In this document: piece after piece, positions 45,101 through 57,178 of the stretch
Layout: each line of letters starts with the position of its first letter
Numbering within the stretch: position 1 is the first letter of the stretch
Source of the DNA: Microcyclospora pomicola
Taxonomy: Eukaryota > Ascomycota > Dothideomycetes > Capnodiales
Direction of reading: 5' to 3'
Length of the DNA stretch: 64,000 bases
Assembly: GCA_002786065.1 (NCBI GenBank)
Contig: NHNY01000045.1
Location: 1-64,000, forward strand
Made by a program: the position numbers and the translations under genes
The notes under the pieces: model-generated
What the model was told of the DNA's origin: nothing
Seen by the model: only the letters and a program-made list of their open reading frames with translations
Database searches by the model: none

Positions 45101-48100
45101 GACCATACAAGACAGTATGGGCGCACTCCATTCCAAGCTTGGAGCCAGCGATGTCAGCGGCATGTCCGGCGGCATGACAGAGGAAGTCATTTCGGAGCTT
45201 CATGCCGAATTCGCGTCCCTGAAAGAACAATTACATGCTATGGTCGATGACGTGGACCGGAATTCGAGTCTTGCTAGCCTTCAGCAGTGTATCGATGATC
45301 TGCGAGAACAGCTGCGTTCGACCCATGGCAGTGAGTCAAGCAAAGCCTCAAACGAGTTTAGAGATGAGCTTGAGCGATTCAAGGAGTCATTTGCTACTTC
45401 CATGGTCATTGGTGGTGGCTCGTCCACGGACTACAGCGAACGTCTCGAGTCGATCGAGACCGGCATCAACGAGCTTAAGCATGCTCTTGCCGGTAAGGAT
45501 TCAGTATCAACCATCCCAGAAGAGCTGATCGAGGCAATGCGTGGTGAGTTCGAGCATTTGCGAACCTCCATTGCATCGTCCAAGGTCGGAAACAATGGTT
45601 CCAACGATGAAGTACTCGATGCCGTACGTCTGGGTCTGGATGACCTCCGATCTCATCTGGAACGAAAGCTTGATAGTCCTGATCGTAATGCTTCACAGCA
45701 AAGTGAAATGCTCGACATTATCAGCGACGGACTGGAAAGCTTACGGGCCGATGTTGTCAAGACTTTGGACAAGCCACTGGATATGACCGTCAACTACGAG
45801 ATTTTAGACACTCTCAAGGACGGCATGGCAGGGTTGCGCTCCGATCTTGACGCCCTGAAGAAAGCGGATCATCGCCCGGGTACAGCGAAAGGTGGCGAGA
45901 TTGTGCTTGCTGATAGCGGTAGTTTTGACGGCACGCGCGAGCTTGGTGCAGACCATGCGGCTACCTCTGGTGTTTCCTCTGGTGCCAAACGAGCTGACGT
46001 GGCGGGTATGGAAGTCTTGCTCGCTCAGCTTCAAATCAAAATCGAAGCCATGGAGTCAACTGTCCACGATCTCCCTTCAATGCATTCGACACAACCTGCT
46101 TCCGGTGTTGCCATGAAGGAGGATCTGGCTGAGTTGGAAGTACTCATCAGAGAAGTCCAAGCTACCATGGCTGTCCTGAGTGCTAAAGCAGTGTCAGGAG
46201 GCACACCCGATGGTGTGGCTAGAAAGGAGGACACCGATGCCATTGAGACTCTCTTACGCAACACGAAGTCACGTCTGGATGAGATAGTCGCACCTGATCT
46301 CGCCAACGTTGTTTCCAAAGAGCATCTGGACCAAGTAGAGGCTGTGGTGAGGCTCACAAATGAAGCAGTAGATGGTCTGGCCGATAAGCTGGAAAACAAC
46401 ACCGCAGCCAAGGCAGACGTTGCAGTGGTAGAAGTGCTTGCGCAGGACGTGAAGACGCTTCTCGAAGAGCTGAAGGATCGCATCCCTCTTCCATCCGACC
46501 AAGACAAAACTGAACTGATGACCAAGCCGGATCTTGATGTCTTGGGCGTCCTCTGCACTGAGATCAAATCGCGGGTCACCGAGATGAACTTCGAGGAGGT
46601 CTCGTCCAAGACTGACATCGAGCAACTTCAAAGCTTGATCATGGACTTCCGTGAGAGTCATGATAAGCTGAAAGACAGCTATGAAACCGATATCGCCGTC
46701 ACCGCCAAGGCTTTCGACGATCGGAAGAAGGAATTCGAAGATACCGTCCAAGAAATTGCCAGCGTCAAAGAGTCTCTAGCAGATATCAAAGACGAGCTGA
46801 TCACGAAGATGTCTGATGGAGAGCTCAGCATCAACACCCTCGGAGAGACTTTGAAGGAGTTAGAGAAACAGACTGGCAACCACGAACCAGTCATCGCCGA
46901 AGTCACCGAAATGATCGAAGCTTTCAAGGTAGAATTCGAACGAGCACATGACGCTCTGGAGGCGATCAAGGTTGATCAGCTGCAGTCTACGGAGTCGACC
47001 CTGGAACGACAAGCTGAACACAAGACTGCAACTGTCAGTGAGATTACCGAAAAGCTTCAGGCGCACTTCGACGGTCTTATGACCAAATATGACGATGCTC
47101 AGCTTGCATCGGAAGAGAAGGTCAAATTGATGGAAGAGCAAGCGATCCAGCAACAGGAGCTCCTCTCTGACACGAAGGCTATGACTGATGACCTCAAGCT
47201 ATCCATCGACACTCTCGGCACCGCGTTGACAGCATTCACAACGTCATACCCAGAGCATGCAGAGAAGATGGCCGAAGAGTCGAAGACTGTTTTCAATCGC
47301 GTGGACGACACTTTTAACAAGCTGGATGAGACGTCACGAGACTTGAGGAACGAGCATAACGTCACGCGCGAAGAAGTGGCCAGAGTGATGCATGCAATCG
47401 ATGCTCTGCATGGCGATGTCAGCGAGCACAACCCACGCTTCCTCGTGACGCTGCAGGAAGTCCAGGCCCTCATCGGACAGCATTACAATCATGCCCAGAA
47501 AGCGACCGAAGCTGCTGCAGAGCATCATCAAGCGCTGCGGGATCTGCAATCTCAGCTCAAGAGCGGGTTTGAAGACACCAAGATGCATCACGAGTCTCAG
47601 ACTGAAGCGTGGAAGACCGCTTTGCCTAATCTCCTGCCACCTCCAATCGAGGCGGCTCCTGCTGCTCCGTTGGTTGACAAGTATGATGATACACTTCTGC
47701 ACGAGAAGCTGGACAAGATTATTGGTCATGCTGAAGATCCGGGTGACTCTGTTGTCCAGCTTGAGCGTCTTGACCAGATCCACGAGAGAGTCATGGCTAC
47801 AGCTGTCGAGGTCTCCGCTTTTGTCGCTGCGCAGGCAAAACAGACTCTCGAAGAGCACGTCAACAAGGAGAAGGAGGCCGAGGAGGTCGCTCTGCTTCTT
47901 GAACGCCGTATGGTGCAGAAAGACGAGATCGAGACTGACATCACCGTCCTGAACGAAGAAAAGGAATCACTGCGTCATGCAGTGGAGGCACTCAGGGCTG
48001 AGAAGGAGGTGCTCGCCGCGCAAAAATCCCGTATGAATGCCGAGGTGGCCTCTTTGGAGACTGCGTTACGCATTCGTCGTGATGAGCTCCATGAAATGGA

Positions 48101-49088
48101 CATCAAAGCCGAAACTATCGAACGCCGTATGCTGGAGGGTGTCATGAACCAGTCACGCATGCTGCTTCTGTCAAAGGGGCCTAGATCCGCACCCAAGAAG
48201 AAGCCACAGCAAGGTCGTGATCTACGCATCCCTAGCGATGCCTCAGCCATGTCCGCGCATACAGTGACTTCATCGGTACCCTCGTTGAAGCCGAATCATT
48301 CTCTTGCCATGAGGTCACGTCCGCCCATGCAGCGTACCACTCCGAACACTGCAGAGCGACGTATCATGTCACTCTCCCAAATCAACCGCAATGTTCCGAC
48401 TGGCGCTCAAGCTTTCAATTCAACCTTACCCAGTCTGGTGGCCACTGGTCCGCAACCCCTGAAGCGCAGTCACTCGGTCAAGACCGACTTTACGCGCAAA
48501 GGCTCGCTAAACATCAAGCGCAAGGTCAGTCTCTCGACGCACAACAAAGAGAATGAGACGCTGTCCGAAGAGAATGAAGACGAGCTAGATGATGCTGGGC
48601 TTGTTCATATCGACGATGGCAACAGCGACACGGCTACCGAGCGTCGTCACAGCTATCTCAGCGGCACGGACAGCAGACTCACCTACGACGACGAAGAATC
48701 CGCCGACGACGCCACTCCACTCAGCGAGAATGGCCGACGCATCAACTACGGTACCAGTGAGATGTCCTACGGCACAGGAAGCTACATGACGGGTAGCGAG
48801 CTGGATGGTCGTGACAGCCTGGACAGCTCCGCCGATGGTGTGCTTGGCACCCATTCCGAGCATCCAGCGGAGGAAGAGGAGGAGGAGAGTGAGGAAGAGG
48901 AGGAGTTCGCGGATGCTCAGGGTGCCGCTCTTACGACTCCCGAGACCCAGGCCGCCGAGCACGCCCTCGCCCGAACGCAGCTGAAGCACTTCTACGCCCC
49001 TCCTAGTGATAGCGGCTTAGGAACTGAACTGCCCACGGCGACCTTTGGCGGCAGCGAGAGAGACTATTTCCGCACTTCGCGCGGTTGA
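42160..49088 (+). CDS. Giant repeat and coiled-coil protein of unknown function (2289 residues)
   Basis: Two exons, 42160-42260 and 42320-49088. The joint AT/G gives SSVPMWDSSDPDRAPPPLPL in frame. Layout: a disordered Ser/Pro-rich N-terminus (about 1-230) with SPERSPERPSER phospho-site-like runs; a helical segment near VMLEKIVREMVTKEG; about 17 degenerate amphipathic repeats (about residues 570-1217) of the type VLDAVKDGLESLRAEI; further helical repeats (about 1270-1850); a strict coiled coil (about 1877-1971) with LEEHVNKEKEAEEVALLLER; and a disordered tail with an acidic run. Relatives in filamentous ascomycetes are often labelled chromosome segregation ATPase, but no Walker motif is visible, so that label is not supported. 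Likely a structural scaffold; location unknown. Confidence 0.85.
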
Positions 49089-51069
49089 TCAATGGGCATT
49101 GTTAACGCCCGACCTGATCCAGAGGAATGTGCGGTCACATTAACAAAGTCAGCAACTGGACAGTCCTGGGGCCAGGTGGATGTATTCGATCGTTCGCACG
49201 CTCATCCTTTGCCGTGGCTCTCGGTCTTTCTCCTGCTTGGAACATTGTGTTTGGCTGCTTGTTCGTTGTTTGCAATTCGTCCTGCGCTCATTTCACGAAG
49301 AGCGCCAATTTGTTAGATGCAGCTTGATGACTGATGACCTCTTTCACTCGGTGGAGTTTGAGATTTGGGAATCGGGGAGGTTCCCAAAGGCGTTTGGCTG
49401 ATCAGTTACATAGCACAGCTTAGGCGTAAATAGGTGTCGATAACATGCTCGCTACGCTCATTGTCTCACGGTGAGGTATGTGACATTGACTTGAATGGCT
49501 TACTACTGTGCCTTGGCCTGTTCGTGAATCAGCCATGTGGCATCTCGCAACAGTAAGGTCGCATCACATAGGTACTTGTCCTGCGCCCCTCGATCGTGCC
49601 ATCCCGATCCTCCAACTCATCATCGTCCGTCCTCTCGTACAAGGATGCTCGGTCAACATATCGAGTGCATACCTCAAGGTACATGATGATGAGCCGCGAC
49701 TGGCTTTCGGACGTTCGGCGCCCGGCGTCGCTGCTCTCACATCCCTACCTTGTACTTATATCCCTGCTCCACCTCCTGTCGTCTTCGTGTCACAATACAC
49801 CCACCTCCTGACGTGCTTCGTGCAACCAGGAAGCTGTGACGACGAGATGCACGCACAATAAGGTCATCGTACCCCAATTCCGGAGTTATCTCCATCGCTA
49901 CCTCCGGCGAGCGATCGACGTTTCGCGGCAGCCATGACTTTGTCTCGTGTATACCGCTATCGCTAGAATCTCGCTGTGGTCCCCGCCGCTTGCGTTGTAG
50001 AGTCTCCATGGAATAGCATCACATTACATTGCATGGCAGCTTCCTTTAAGGTAAGATAGCATCGCATGACAGTATAGCATAGAGTACCGCAACCACCCAG
50101 AGCCTTCATTCTGCTGTCCAGTACAGTATACTGCAGTACATGGCATTGCATTGTGGTACCAGATGACTACCTACCGCTACTAAGGTACCTTGACGTAACT
50201 ACCTAGTCACCTTCCCAAATGCTCTGTAAGCAACCCTAGGTCTCCTCACGTACCTACCTATTTATGCACAGCTCACACCTTATACATACCCATGCACACG
50301 CACAGCATCGACGATCTCGCGCTGTGCTTTGCCGTGATGTGCGAGGGCATCTGTACTGTGAAGTGATGTGCTGATGACGGATATCTACGGATGGTCCTTG
50401 TGACTCTGCAGTTAACACGCCTTTTCCTCGGGTGATGTTGACGCCTTGGAGCCGGGGATAGAAAAAGAAGGTATCTACATATCTTTATGCATGCATGGTA
50501 TGAAATAGGCGCTGGGGCAGGGGACGACATGTGGAGTAGGCATTGGGTACTGTGCTGTTCTTGGGTTCTTGAATGCTGGGTTGTGGGAGTGGGAATTAAG
50601 GTTCGTGTAGTGGAGATGAGGTGAGGGAGGAAGGAGATGGGTGAGGTAGGGAGATTTACATGTACGTGCGTGGGCAAAGGGCGGTGGGTTGGGAGAGGAT
50701 GGAAAGTCATTCATGCGGTGAGGAAGAGGAGGTGAGGTGGCATCTGTATGGGATGGGACTCAGAGAAGAAGGGAGGAGCTTGGTGAGATGTAAAAAAGAT
50801 TGAGTCGTTGATTCATACACTCATGATTGACGTGACTTCGACGTTATTGATGACCTGTTGACACCCCCTACCTGCTGCAACGACGATACTCCGAGAGCAC
50901 TTCTCTCTCTCGGATGTAAAGCTCGACACCCTGCTTCAGTGTGACTGAGCTGTAAGCCTGGATATGATACACATTGCCCTAGGGCACATGGCGGAGTCTC
51001 GTCAGTTGCCGCTATTCCAACTCGGCCGCCTGCTGCAGCATTCCATCCTCAGCTCTCAACTGTTAGCCC
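49089..51069. other. Intergenic, 2 kb, no gene seen
   Basis: Between the coiled-coil gene and the stop of the 2EXR gene. Contains repeated taccta/aaggta words (about 50165-50260) and catt/gcat-rich sequence near 50020-50150. No frame resembles a family. Confidence 0.45.
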
Positions 51070-51966
51070 TCAAATCCCGAACGATCCCAACACCCCGCGT
51101 ATGTTCGGACCTACGTTAGCCATCCGCGCAGCCATCATACCATTTCCCGATGTGGGTACGCTGCCCATCGCTGAACCGTTCCGTGGCGCCGACGTGGTAA
51201 GCAGCGCCTGCATTTCCTCGGCCCGAGAACGCAAAGCCGCAAGCGAGTGACGGAGCCGTGCCAGCAGCCGCATGTCACGCTCGTACGCCATCTTGCCATA
51301 GTCGTGCAGGACCTCCATGAGGTACCGGAGCTTCTTGCGACTGAAGGCTGAGCATCCCTCGTCGGTGATGGCCTTGATGCGGGCCCGAGCATCGCGTACA
51401 GCGTTGTTCTCCTCCGCCGTACCGATGGAGATCTGTAAGTCGAACTCGTGGCTTTTGCCAACATGGAGAGTTGGGGTCCAGTTGACGAGTCGTGCATCAG
51501 AGACACAAGCCCAGGTCACCCGGAGATGCAGGTTGAGCCCGTAGGTGTCGAGGTTGAAGTGGTTACAGGTGTAGTAGATGGGAGCAGCTTCCTTGCGGAT
51601 CTGTGAACAGACCTGCAGCAGTGCTGGTGGTCGATGGTCCGGTGAGCACTCATTCATCGTGATCACAGCGACGGGCCGGCGGAGCAAGGCCAGTTCGTAA
51701 ATGGAGTTGCGCAACTCTGGTGGTAGTGAAAGAAACCCGCTTTTCCCATTGTTGCTATTGTTTTTCTGTCGTAATCGAGGACTGGCGCGGCAGGGGGTGA
51801 GGTAGTTCCTGGTCCGTGGTATGTATGATCGTCCGGTGTTGATCGCCACCTGCTGCGACTTCACTCGCTTGGCAGATGGTTCTTCGGCGGCATCTAGACC
51901 GAACCTGCGTTTGCTTCGTGTATGCATGTCGACGATGTGCTGTGGATGATATTGCAAGTTCGGCAT
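51070..51966 (-). CDS. 2EXR/F-box-like domain protein
   Basis: Protein of 298 residues, intronless, ATG at 51966; a second in-frame ATG 39 bases downstream (MHTRSKRRFG) is also possible. The N-terminus is basic and disordered with an RSKRR cluster. The domain begins at FLSLPPELRNSIYELAL (about 78-94) and continues ALLQVCSQIRKEAAPIYYTCNHF, the hallmark of the large fungal family of F-box-like/2EXR proteins. C-terminal helices follow. Such proteins are numerous and lineage-expanded in Dothideomycetes; a role in ubiquitin ligase complexes is assumed from the F-box resemblance and not shown. Confidence 0.75.
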   Translation of the reverse strand: MPNLQYHPQHIVDMHTRSKRRFGLDAAEEPSAKRVKSQQVAINTGRSYIPRTRNYLTPCRASPRLRQKNNSNNGKSGFLSLPPELRNSIYELALLRRPVAVITMNECSPDHRPPALLQVCSQIRKEAAPIYYTCNHFNLDTYGLNLHLRVTWACVSDARLVNWTPTLHVGKSHEFDLQISIGTAEENNAVRDARARIKAITDEGCSAFSRKKLRYLMEVLHDYGKMAYERDMRLLARLRHSLAALRSRAEEMQALLTTSAPRNGSAMGSVPTSGNGMMAARMANVGPNIRGVLGSFGI

Positions 51967-53411
51967 GTTATGGGTCCCGTAGTACTGGTGAGGGAATGCT
52001 GCTGTAGATATGGTCCAAGAACCTGACAGGTCGAGGACGGTGAAGACAGAAGTGCCGCAGCAGAGGGTAGATGGATGATCGGTCTATTTCCCACGTCACA
52101 TGGTGTGACCAAGGGCACATATCGGGCAATTCACTCGACACACGCTCCTTTCGGAGTTCTGACCTCGTCTTCACCTTTCCGTCCTCGACTGGCGACCGCA
52201 AATCACAAATGCTCCGGCCCCGTCACCGCCGCAGGCCCGACATGGGCTCGGGGATGCCTGCAATGCATGCAGGGAGACCCTGCCGACCGCCCGGACGTCC
52301 AGGACCTTCACACTCGCTGCATTATTTGACGCGCAGTACATCACTGCAGCCCCCCATGATACTTTCCGCCCCCATCGCCCGGAGCTGCATTTCGACGGTC
52401 TTGGTTGGTGCTGGTGGAGGTCTTGCAGATCTTCGTGTGGTGTACACCTGGACTCGTTGCGTCTCCTCCCAGAGCATGGCAGTGCATGGTCGTCTGTCTG
52501 ACTCAAATCTCACCTCCGATCCGCAACTCTATGAGCCGCGACATCTAAAGGATTAACGTGGCTGCCTCAGCTCATTAGCCGGCCGTCTGGTCTGGATCGT
52601 CTCGGAATTGCGGCAAAAACAATATGGCTTGCTGTCCGCTGTCCGCACTCCCAATCCCCGGCTGCAGCAGTCTGGACAAATTCCCTAATGCGACTTTCGG
52701 AGTCTATACGGTGCCAGCCGGAGATTGGGGGCCGAATATGGGACGATCACTTGCATGCCTTTGCAATAGTCCGACGAAGATCACCGACACTTTCGAGATA
52801 TGCTGCAGCCTCCTGCGGCTTGCAAGCAGGGAAACTTATGCATTCTTGTAGCGGTGCTCACGAGGGGGTCACCCATTCATAATTCGCATGCATGATGCGG
52901 GCAGCACGGGCACTTTTTGCTATGAATGCCGAAGAAACAACCTATCTCTGAAGTTCGCTGTGGCTATGTGACATCGGCGAACAGCACCAGGGTACCCTCA
53001 TGCCGGCGCATTTCCTTGCGCGACATGGACATGGTACATATCCTAGGTACTGTCGAACCCGGACTTACGACGATGCCGCTCGCGCGCTGTAGCCACCACA
53101 ACCACCGCATTCCTACAGTGGTATTAAGCCTCCCAAACAGCCGATCCGTCGCTGAACCACCTTTAATAGCCACCTTTCGACCTGCGTGACTTGGGGACTT
53201 GACATGTTGAGGGAGCACAACATGAGCCCACACGTCGCCGATCATGCCGCAGTGGGTGACCTCGTCGAAGTCACCCACTGCGGCTCGTCGATTTCCCTCG
53301 ACCACCATCACGAAGTGTACCCTGCGATCCACACCACGCCTTTCCCATGTATTTTATGCCCTAGGGACCCACACATACCGGAGAGCATCCCATCACGTCC
53401 CACCCAGCCTC
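51967..53411. other. Intergenic, 1.4 kb, with a perfect inverted repeat
   Basis: Between the 2EXR start and the BOL2 stop. Apart from the hairpin at 53246-53284 nothing is recognised. Confidence 0.45.
53246..53284. repeat. Perfect 15-bp inverted repeat with 9-nt spacer
   Basis: The arm GCCGCAGTGGGTGAC (53246-53260) and its exact reverse complement (53270-53284) flank ctcgtcgaa. It lies 128 bases beyond the BOL2 stop in the direction of BOL2 transcription, so it could fold in that transcript's 3' end. Confidence 0.85.
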
Positions 53412-53824
53412 TCAGCTTTGCCCCTTCTTCTTCTCCCATTCCTCCGGCGTGAAGCACTTCGGAGTCCATGCATGAATCGCAGCGATTTCCGTTTTCAAAG
53501 CTCCGTTCACCAGCCGATGTCGTGCGAGCGTCGTCTTCTTGACGAATTGCGGAGACACGATGATCGCTTCGTACATCTGGCCACAACCTCCTGCAACGGG
53601 TACATATCAAGTCAGCCTTCTGATTCTTCCAGAGTGGGACGTGTAATCAGCGAGCATAAATACTTTCGCCGTCAAGGTACCACGAAGGACAGCGTACCTG
53701 AAAGGTCTGAAATGTCCACATGTGAGGCTTCCAGCTTCGCTTGAAGCATGGACGTGAGCGTTTCTGGCGTTATGCCGGAGGAGGCTTGAGTCTGTGCCGC
53801 TTCGGCATCGGTACGCGCGCTCAT
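53412..53824 (-). CDS. BOL2: BolA-like protein 2 (Fra2)
   Basis: Small protein of 101 residues from two exons, 53824-53698 and 53590-53412. The joint gives [20 protein letters not shown], the conserved BolA core, followed by [20 protein letters not shown] and [17 protein letters not shown]. The residues that matter in the family are the invariant His of RHRLVN and the Cys of GGCG. With monothiol glutaredoxin (Grx3/4) BolA2 binds a [2Fe-2S] cluster and signals iron status or delivers clusters in the cytosol. Divergent from NIF3 with only about 310-330 bases between starts. Confidence 0.95.
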
Positions 53825-54135
53825 TGTATAAGACTTTTATGGAGTAAAAAGATGCTTGAGGTTATCCGGAGATAGAGATGTGCCCGCGCTTCTAGATTGT
53901 CAATGACTGACGCAGTATATAATCTCAAGATCTGATTACAACTCTTTCCTTATCGATAGCTTTAGTACCTACCTAGTGTTGTGTCTCTGAAGCTCCCTGC
54001 TTCTTTGGTAGTAGCAGCTCTAATTGTTCGTCATTGATGGAAAATCACAACCCCATATAATCATTTGCTGTTCTAGAAGCATCGTGTAAGCGATTCTGCA
54101 TGTTCACTGCAACTACGAGAAGACTTGGTGCAAGC
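53825..54135. promoter_or_regulatory. Short divergent promoter region (BOL2 / NIF3)
   Basis: 311 bases between the starts of two conserved housekeeping genes. Includes a TATA-like gtatataatct at about 53915 and the word tatcgata at 53952. Confidence 0.5.
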
Positions 54136-55568
54136 ATGACCTCGCCGGCGGTCATGGCGCCATACAGCAGGGCTGTCGTGGACGCGATGCGTAAACTGTC
54201 AGTAGTACTCACTTAGCTAGCATCAATGACGAGTCGCAAAGAATATGGTTGACTGATTTTCGATCAATCTAGATATCCCGAAGCCTTAGCGGACAAGAGC
54301 TTCGATAACACTGGACGTATGTTCAGCTGAACCATACGGGAGTGTCCCAAAAGTGCAATATTGACGCCACCCATAGTACTTCTCGAGTCCCCTTTCGCTC
54401 CAGCACGACGACAAAAAAACTCGGTCTTGCTCACGGTAGACCTCACCAGAGCAGTGGCCGATGAAGCAATCAGACGCAAGGACTCGATCATTGTCGCCTA
54501 CCGTATGTTCCATTTTGAGACAAAACATGATGCGCTGGAGCCAATGCCTGACAGGACATGAAGCGTAGATCCGATCATCTTTCGCGGGCTGAAAAGTCTG
54601 ACGCTGAAGGATACGCAACAGCAGAGTCTGCTGAGGTTGGCAGCCGAGGGGATTAGTGTGAGACGACGTCCCGGCATGTGGGAATGAGATGCAGTAGACT
54701 GACAAGTGTGTAGGTGTATTGTCCGCACACGGCTATCGATTGTGCACAAGGAGGGCTGGGAGATTGGCTCGCGGATATTGTGACTGGCGAACCTTCAGAA
54801 TCCACTTCAGGATCAGATATGGACTCTGCTACTGAGGACTCTGCTACTGAGGACTCTGCTCAGCGTTTTCCTGATGGGACAGAACCGAAACAGGATGCAG
54901 CAAATTCCACCGGCCAAAGCCGACCGACCCACTTACTACAACATCACCCATCACAGCTCTCCCTTCAAAACAAAGCATTCAGTCTGGGCGCGAAAAAGCA
55001 CCAACGCAAACCCATCGTCCCCACGAAAGTCGAAGGCCATTCCCACGGCGGCGGCATGGGTCGTATCGTGCGTTTTGCTGCTCCCGTGCCCCTGACCGAG
55101 ATCATCGATCGCATCGGACTCGGCCTCGGCAACCCAAAGGGCTTTCCGATTGCCATCCCACAAGGCAAAACTGCTGAGGACATGATGATCTCGAGCATCG
55201 CCCTCTGCGCCGGGAGTGGCGGCCACCTATTCGCCGAGGCCGAAAAGCATGGCGAGGACGTCGATCTGTACTTCACCGGCGAATTGTCGCATCACGAGGC
55301 CTTGGCGGCGATCGAGAAGGGGAAATGTGTGATCTGTCTGTTCCATTCGAACACGGAACGTGGGTTCTTGCACACTGTGTTGAAGGCCCAATTGAAACAT
55401 GCAATCGGAGAGGAATGGGAACGGATCAGAGCAGAGGAACTTGAGGAAGAAGGGTCGAGTGCGGAATCGCGAGAGGCCCTGAGCGACGACACTGTTGAGG
55501 TGCATGTCAGTGAGGTGGATCGTGATCCGTATGGCATCATGGTGAGCAAGACGAGGGCGCAGGGCTAG
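54136..55568 (+). CDS. NIF3: NIF3 family protein
   Basis: Five exons: 54136 (or 54154)-54197, 54273-54316, 54377-54502, 54569-54657 and 54714-55568, giving 391 or 385 residues. Two in-frame ATGs are 18 bases apart; the second (MAPYSRAVVDAMRKL) fits the usual family start. The joints produce YPEALADKSFDNTGLLLESP, DSIIVAYHPIIFRGLKSL and AAEGISVYCPHTAIDCAQGG, all family signatures. The C-terminal half has FTGELSHHEALAAI and CLFHSNTERGFL. The conserved His/Asp/Glu residues form a di-metal site; the biochemical role is unsettled. An unusual acidic insert (about 120-150) contains SATEDSATEDSA, encoded by 15-base tandem copies. Confidence 0.93.
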
Positions 55569-56477
55569 ATGCGTTGTGTGGTTATATATGATGTTACCGT
55601 CTGCTCAGGGGCTTGTATCATATCTAAGACGGGTTGGCCAGCATCACAATTTACACTGGGACTAAAGAGAACGATACGCTTCACCAACGCTCCGCTTTTC
55701 ACATTGAACACTTGTGAAGGATACTTTCTGCTTCGGTTGGTTCTTGGTTGAAAACGATCATTTTTCATGGTGCTTCCAACCTGCCTGACTTGCAAGAAAC
55801 TGTACATATGCTTCAATGCATCGTATCATAACAGAGGCATGATAGATAATGTCTTTTCTTTGGTCTACCTCGACTGTTCGCCTGCTCGCCTTGTGTTTTA
55901 ATAAACTCGCGTCCACAACGACCGTCATTCATGTTTGCATTTTCCAACCCAATGGCGTGTTCGTCGTTTTATGCAATGCGCTTTGCCAATCTTGATGTTT
56001 ACATGATCAATGCTCACGACTATTAAGTACCACATCTTTCCGCCCAAACACATCGTCATCAACATCTACTGAAATCTGGCCAACACAGGACTCTTGTCTG
56101 AAGAACAGAGCTGGGACTGTGGACGATGGAAACAATAAAAACACGCAAACCTGAAGCACCCAGACGTCTGAAGTCGCGGCAGCGCACGAGCCAATGCCGG
56201 CGCAACCGCTACCAAGTTCGGCGGCTTTGCAACATCCAAAAACGAGCCAGGCCAGGCTATAATCCGGCAGGCCGAGATGGTCTGCAATTCTGCAACAGGA
56301 GACCACACCTCTCATCTAACGTTGTCTGCATGTTATCACTAACCGCGGTCTATGTATGTGATAAGGCAACAGAAGATGTTCCTCTGGTAGGTGATATCGC
56401 TTCCTTTGCACGTTCTGCACCATACATTCCCTTCATTACTGCACCGAATCATTCTTTCTGTTGTCCACGGAGCAATC
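55569..56477. other. Intergenic, no gene seen
   Basis: About 900 bases between NIF3 and the SRPBCC gene, both on the plus strand. Somewhat AT-richer than its surroundings at 55560-56050. Nothing recognised. Confidence 0.45.
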
Positions 56478-57178
56478 ATGACCATCATCGACGAATCAAT
56501 CGAAATTGCACGTACGCCGGCCGAGGTGCGCGCGGTGGTAAGTACACTGCGAATGTTTCCAGCCTCAAAAGCCCCCTGACCTTCGCGTTGTGCGCTGGGT
56601 GAGAACAAGGCGGGTATACGATTGAATGGTCACTGAGTCGTATCGCGCAGGTGCTCGACTTCGCGCGCATGCACGAATGGCACACGAGCTTCCTCAAGGT
56701 CATGAAGCCGCTGCCCGAAGGCAAGACGCCCCTGGAGATGGCGAAGGGCGACGACATGTACCTGAAATTCCTGCAGGTCGGGTCCAAGGTCAAGATCGTG
56801 GTAAGTATCTTTTCGTCCTTGGTCGCTTTCGTGGGTTGCTATGCTCCTGTGCGAGAGTGCAATCGATCTGCGTCACGAGCCGGCACAACGCGGGTCTTTG
56901 GTACTGAGATCTGATTTCATCGATAGGAGAACAGCGAACATGCGTTGACCTGGGAGGGTGGACCGGCGTTGCTGTTCCATGGCATCCATTCGTTGACGTT
57001 CGAGCCGCTGGACGGAGGCAAGGCGACAAAGTTCATCAATGGCGAGACATTCACCGGCATCTTCGGCATGGGCGCGGGTCTACCGGGCATCAAAGGGAAC
57101 GTCGCATCGTTGTATGCGGGTTATAACCGCGATCTTAAGAAGCGATGTGAGGAGACTTCTCAACAGGCACGATTGTAG
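56478..57178 (+). CDS. SRPBCC (START-like) domain protein
   Basis: Protein of 153 residues from three exons: 56478-56537, 56651-56800 and 56927-57178, all with phase-0 joints. The start ATG is at 56478. The product begins IIDESIEIARTPAEVRAVVL, the typical beta-strand/helix opening of the polyketide-cyclase/SRPBCC fold. WEGGPALLFHGIHSLTFEPL and FINGETFTGIFGMGAG follow, and a helix near the C-terminus (SLYAGYNRDLKKRCEE) closes the cavity. These proteins bind hydrophobic ligands; no enzymatic role can be assigned. The first two donors are both GTAAGT. Confidence 0.85.

Noticed and set aside
42438-49088. Treating the coiled-coil protein as a chromosome segregation ATPase (SMC type)
   Set aside because: No Walker A, Walker B or ABC signature is visible; only coiled coil and repeats.
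52071-52556. 161-codon plus-strand frame upstream of the 2EXR gene
   Set aside because: Composition is that of random frames in this GC range; no family and no intron structure.
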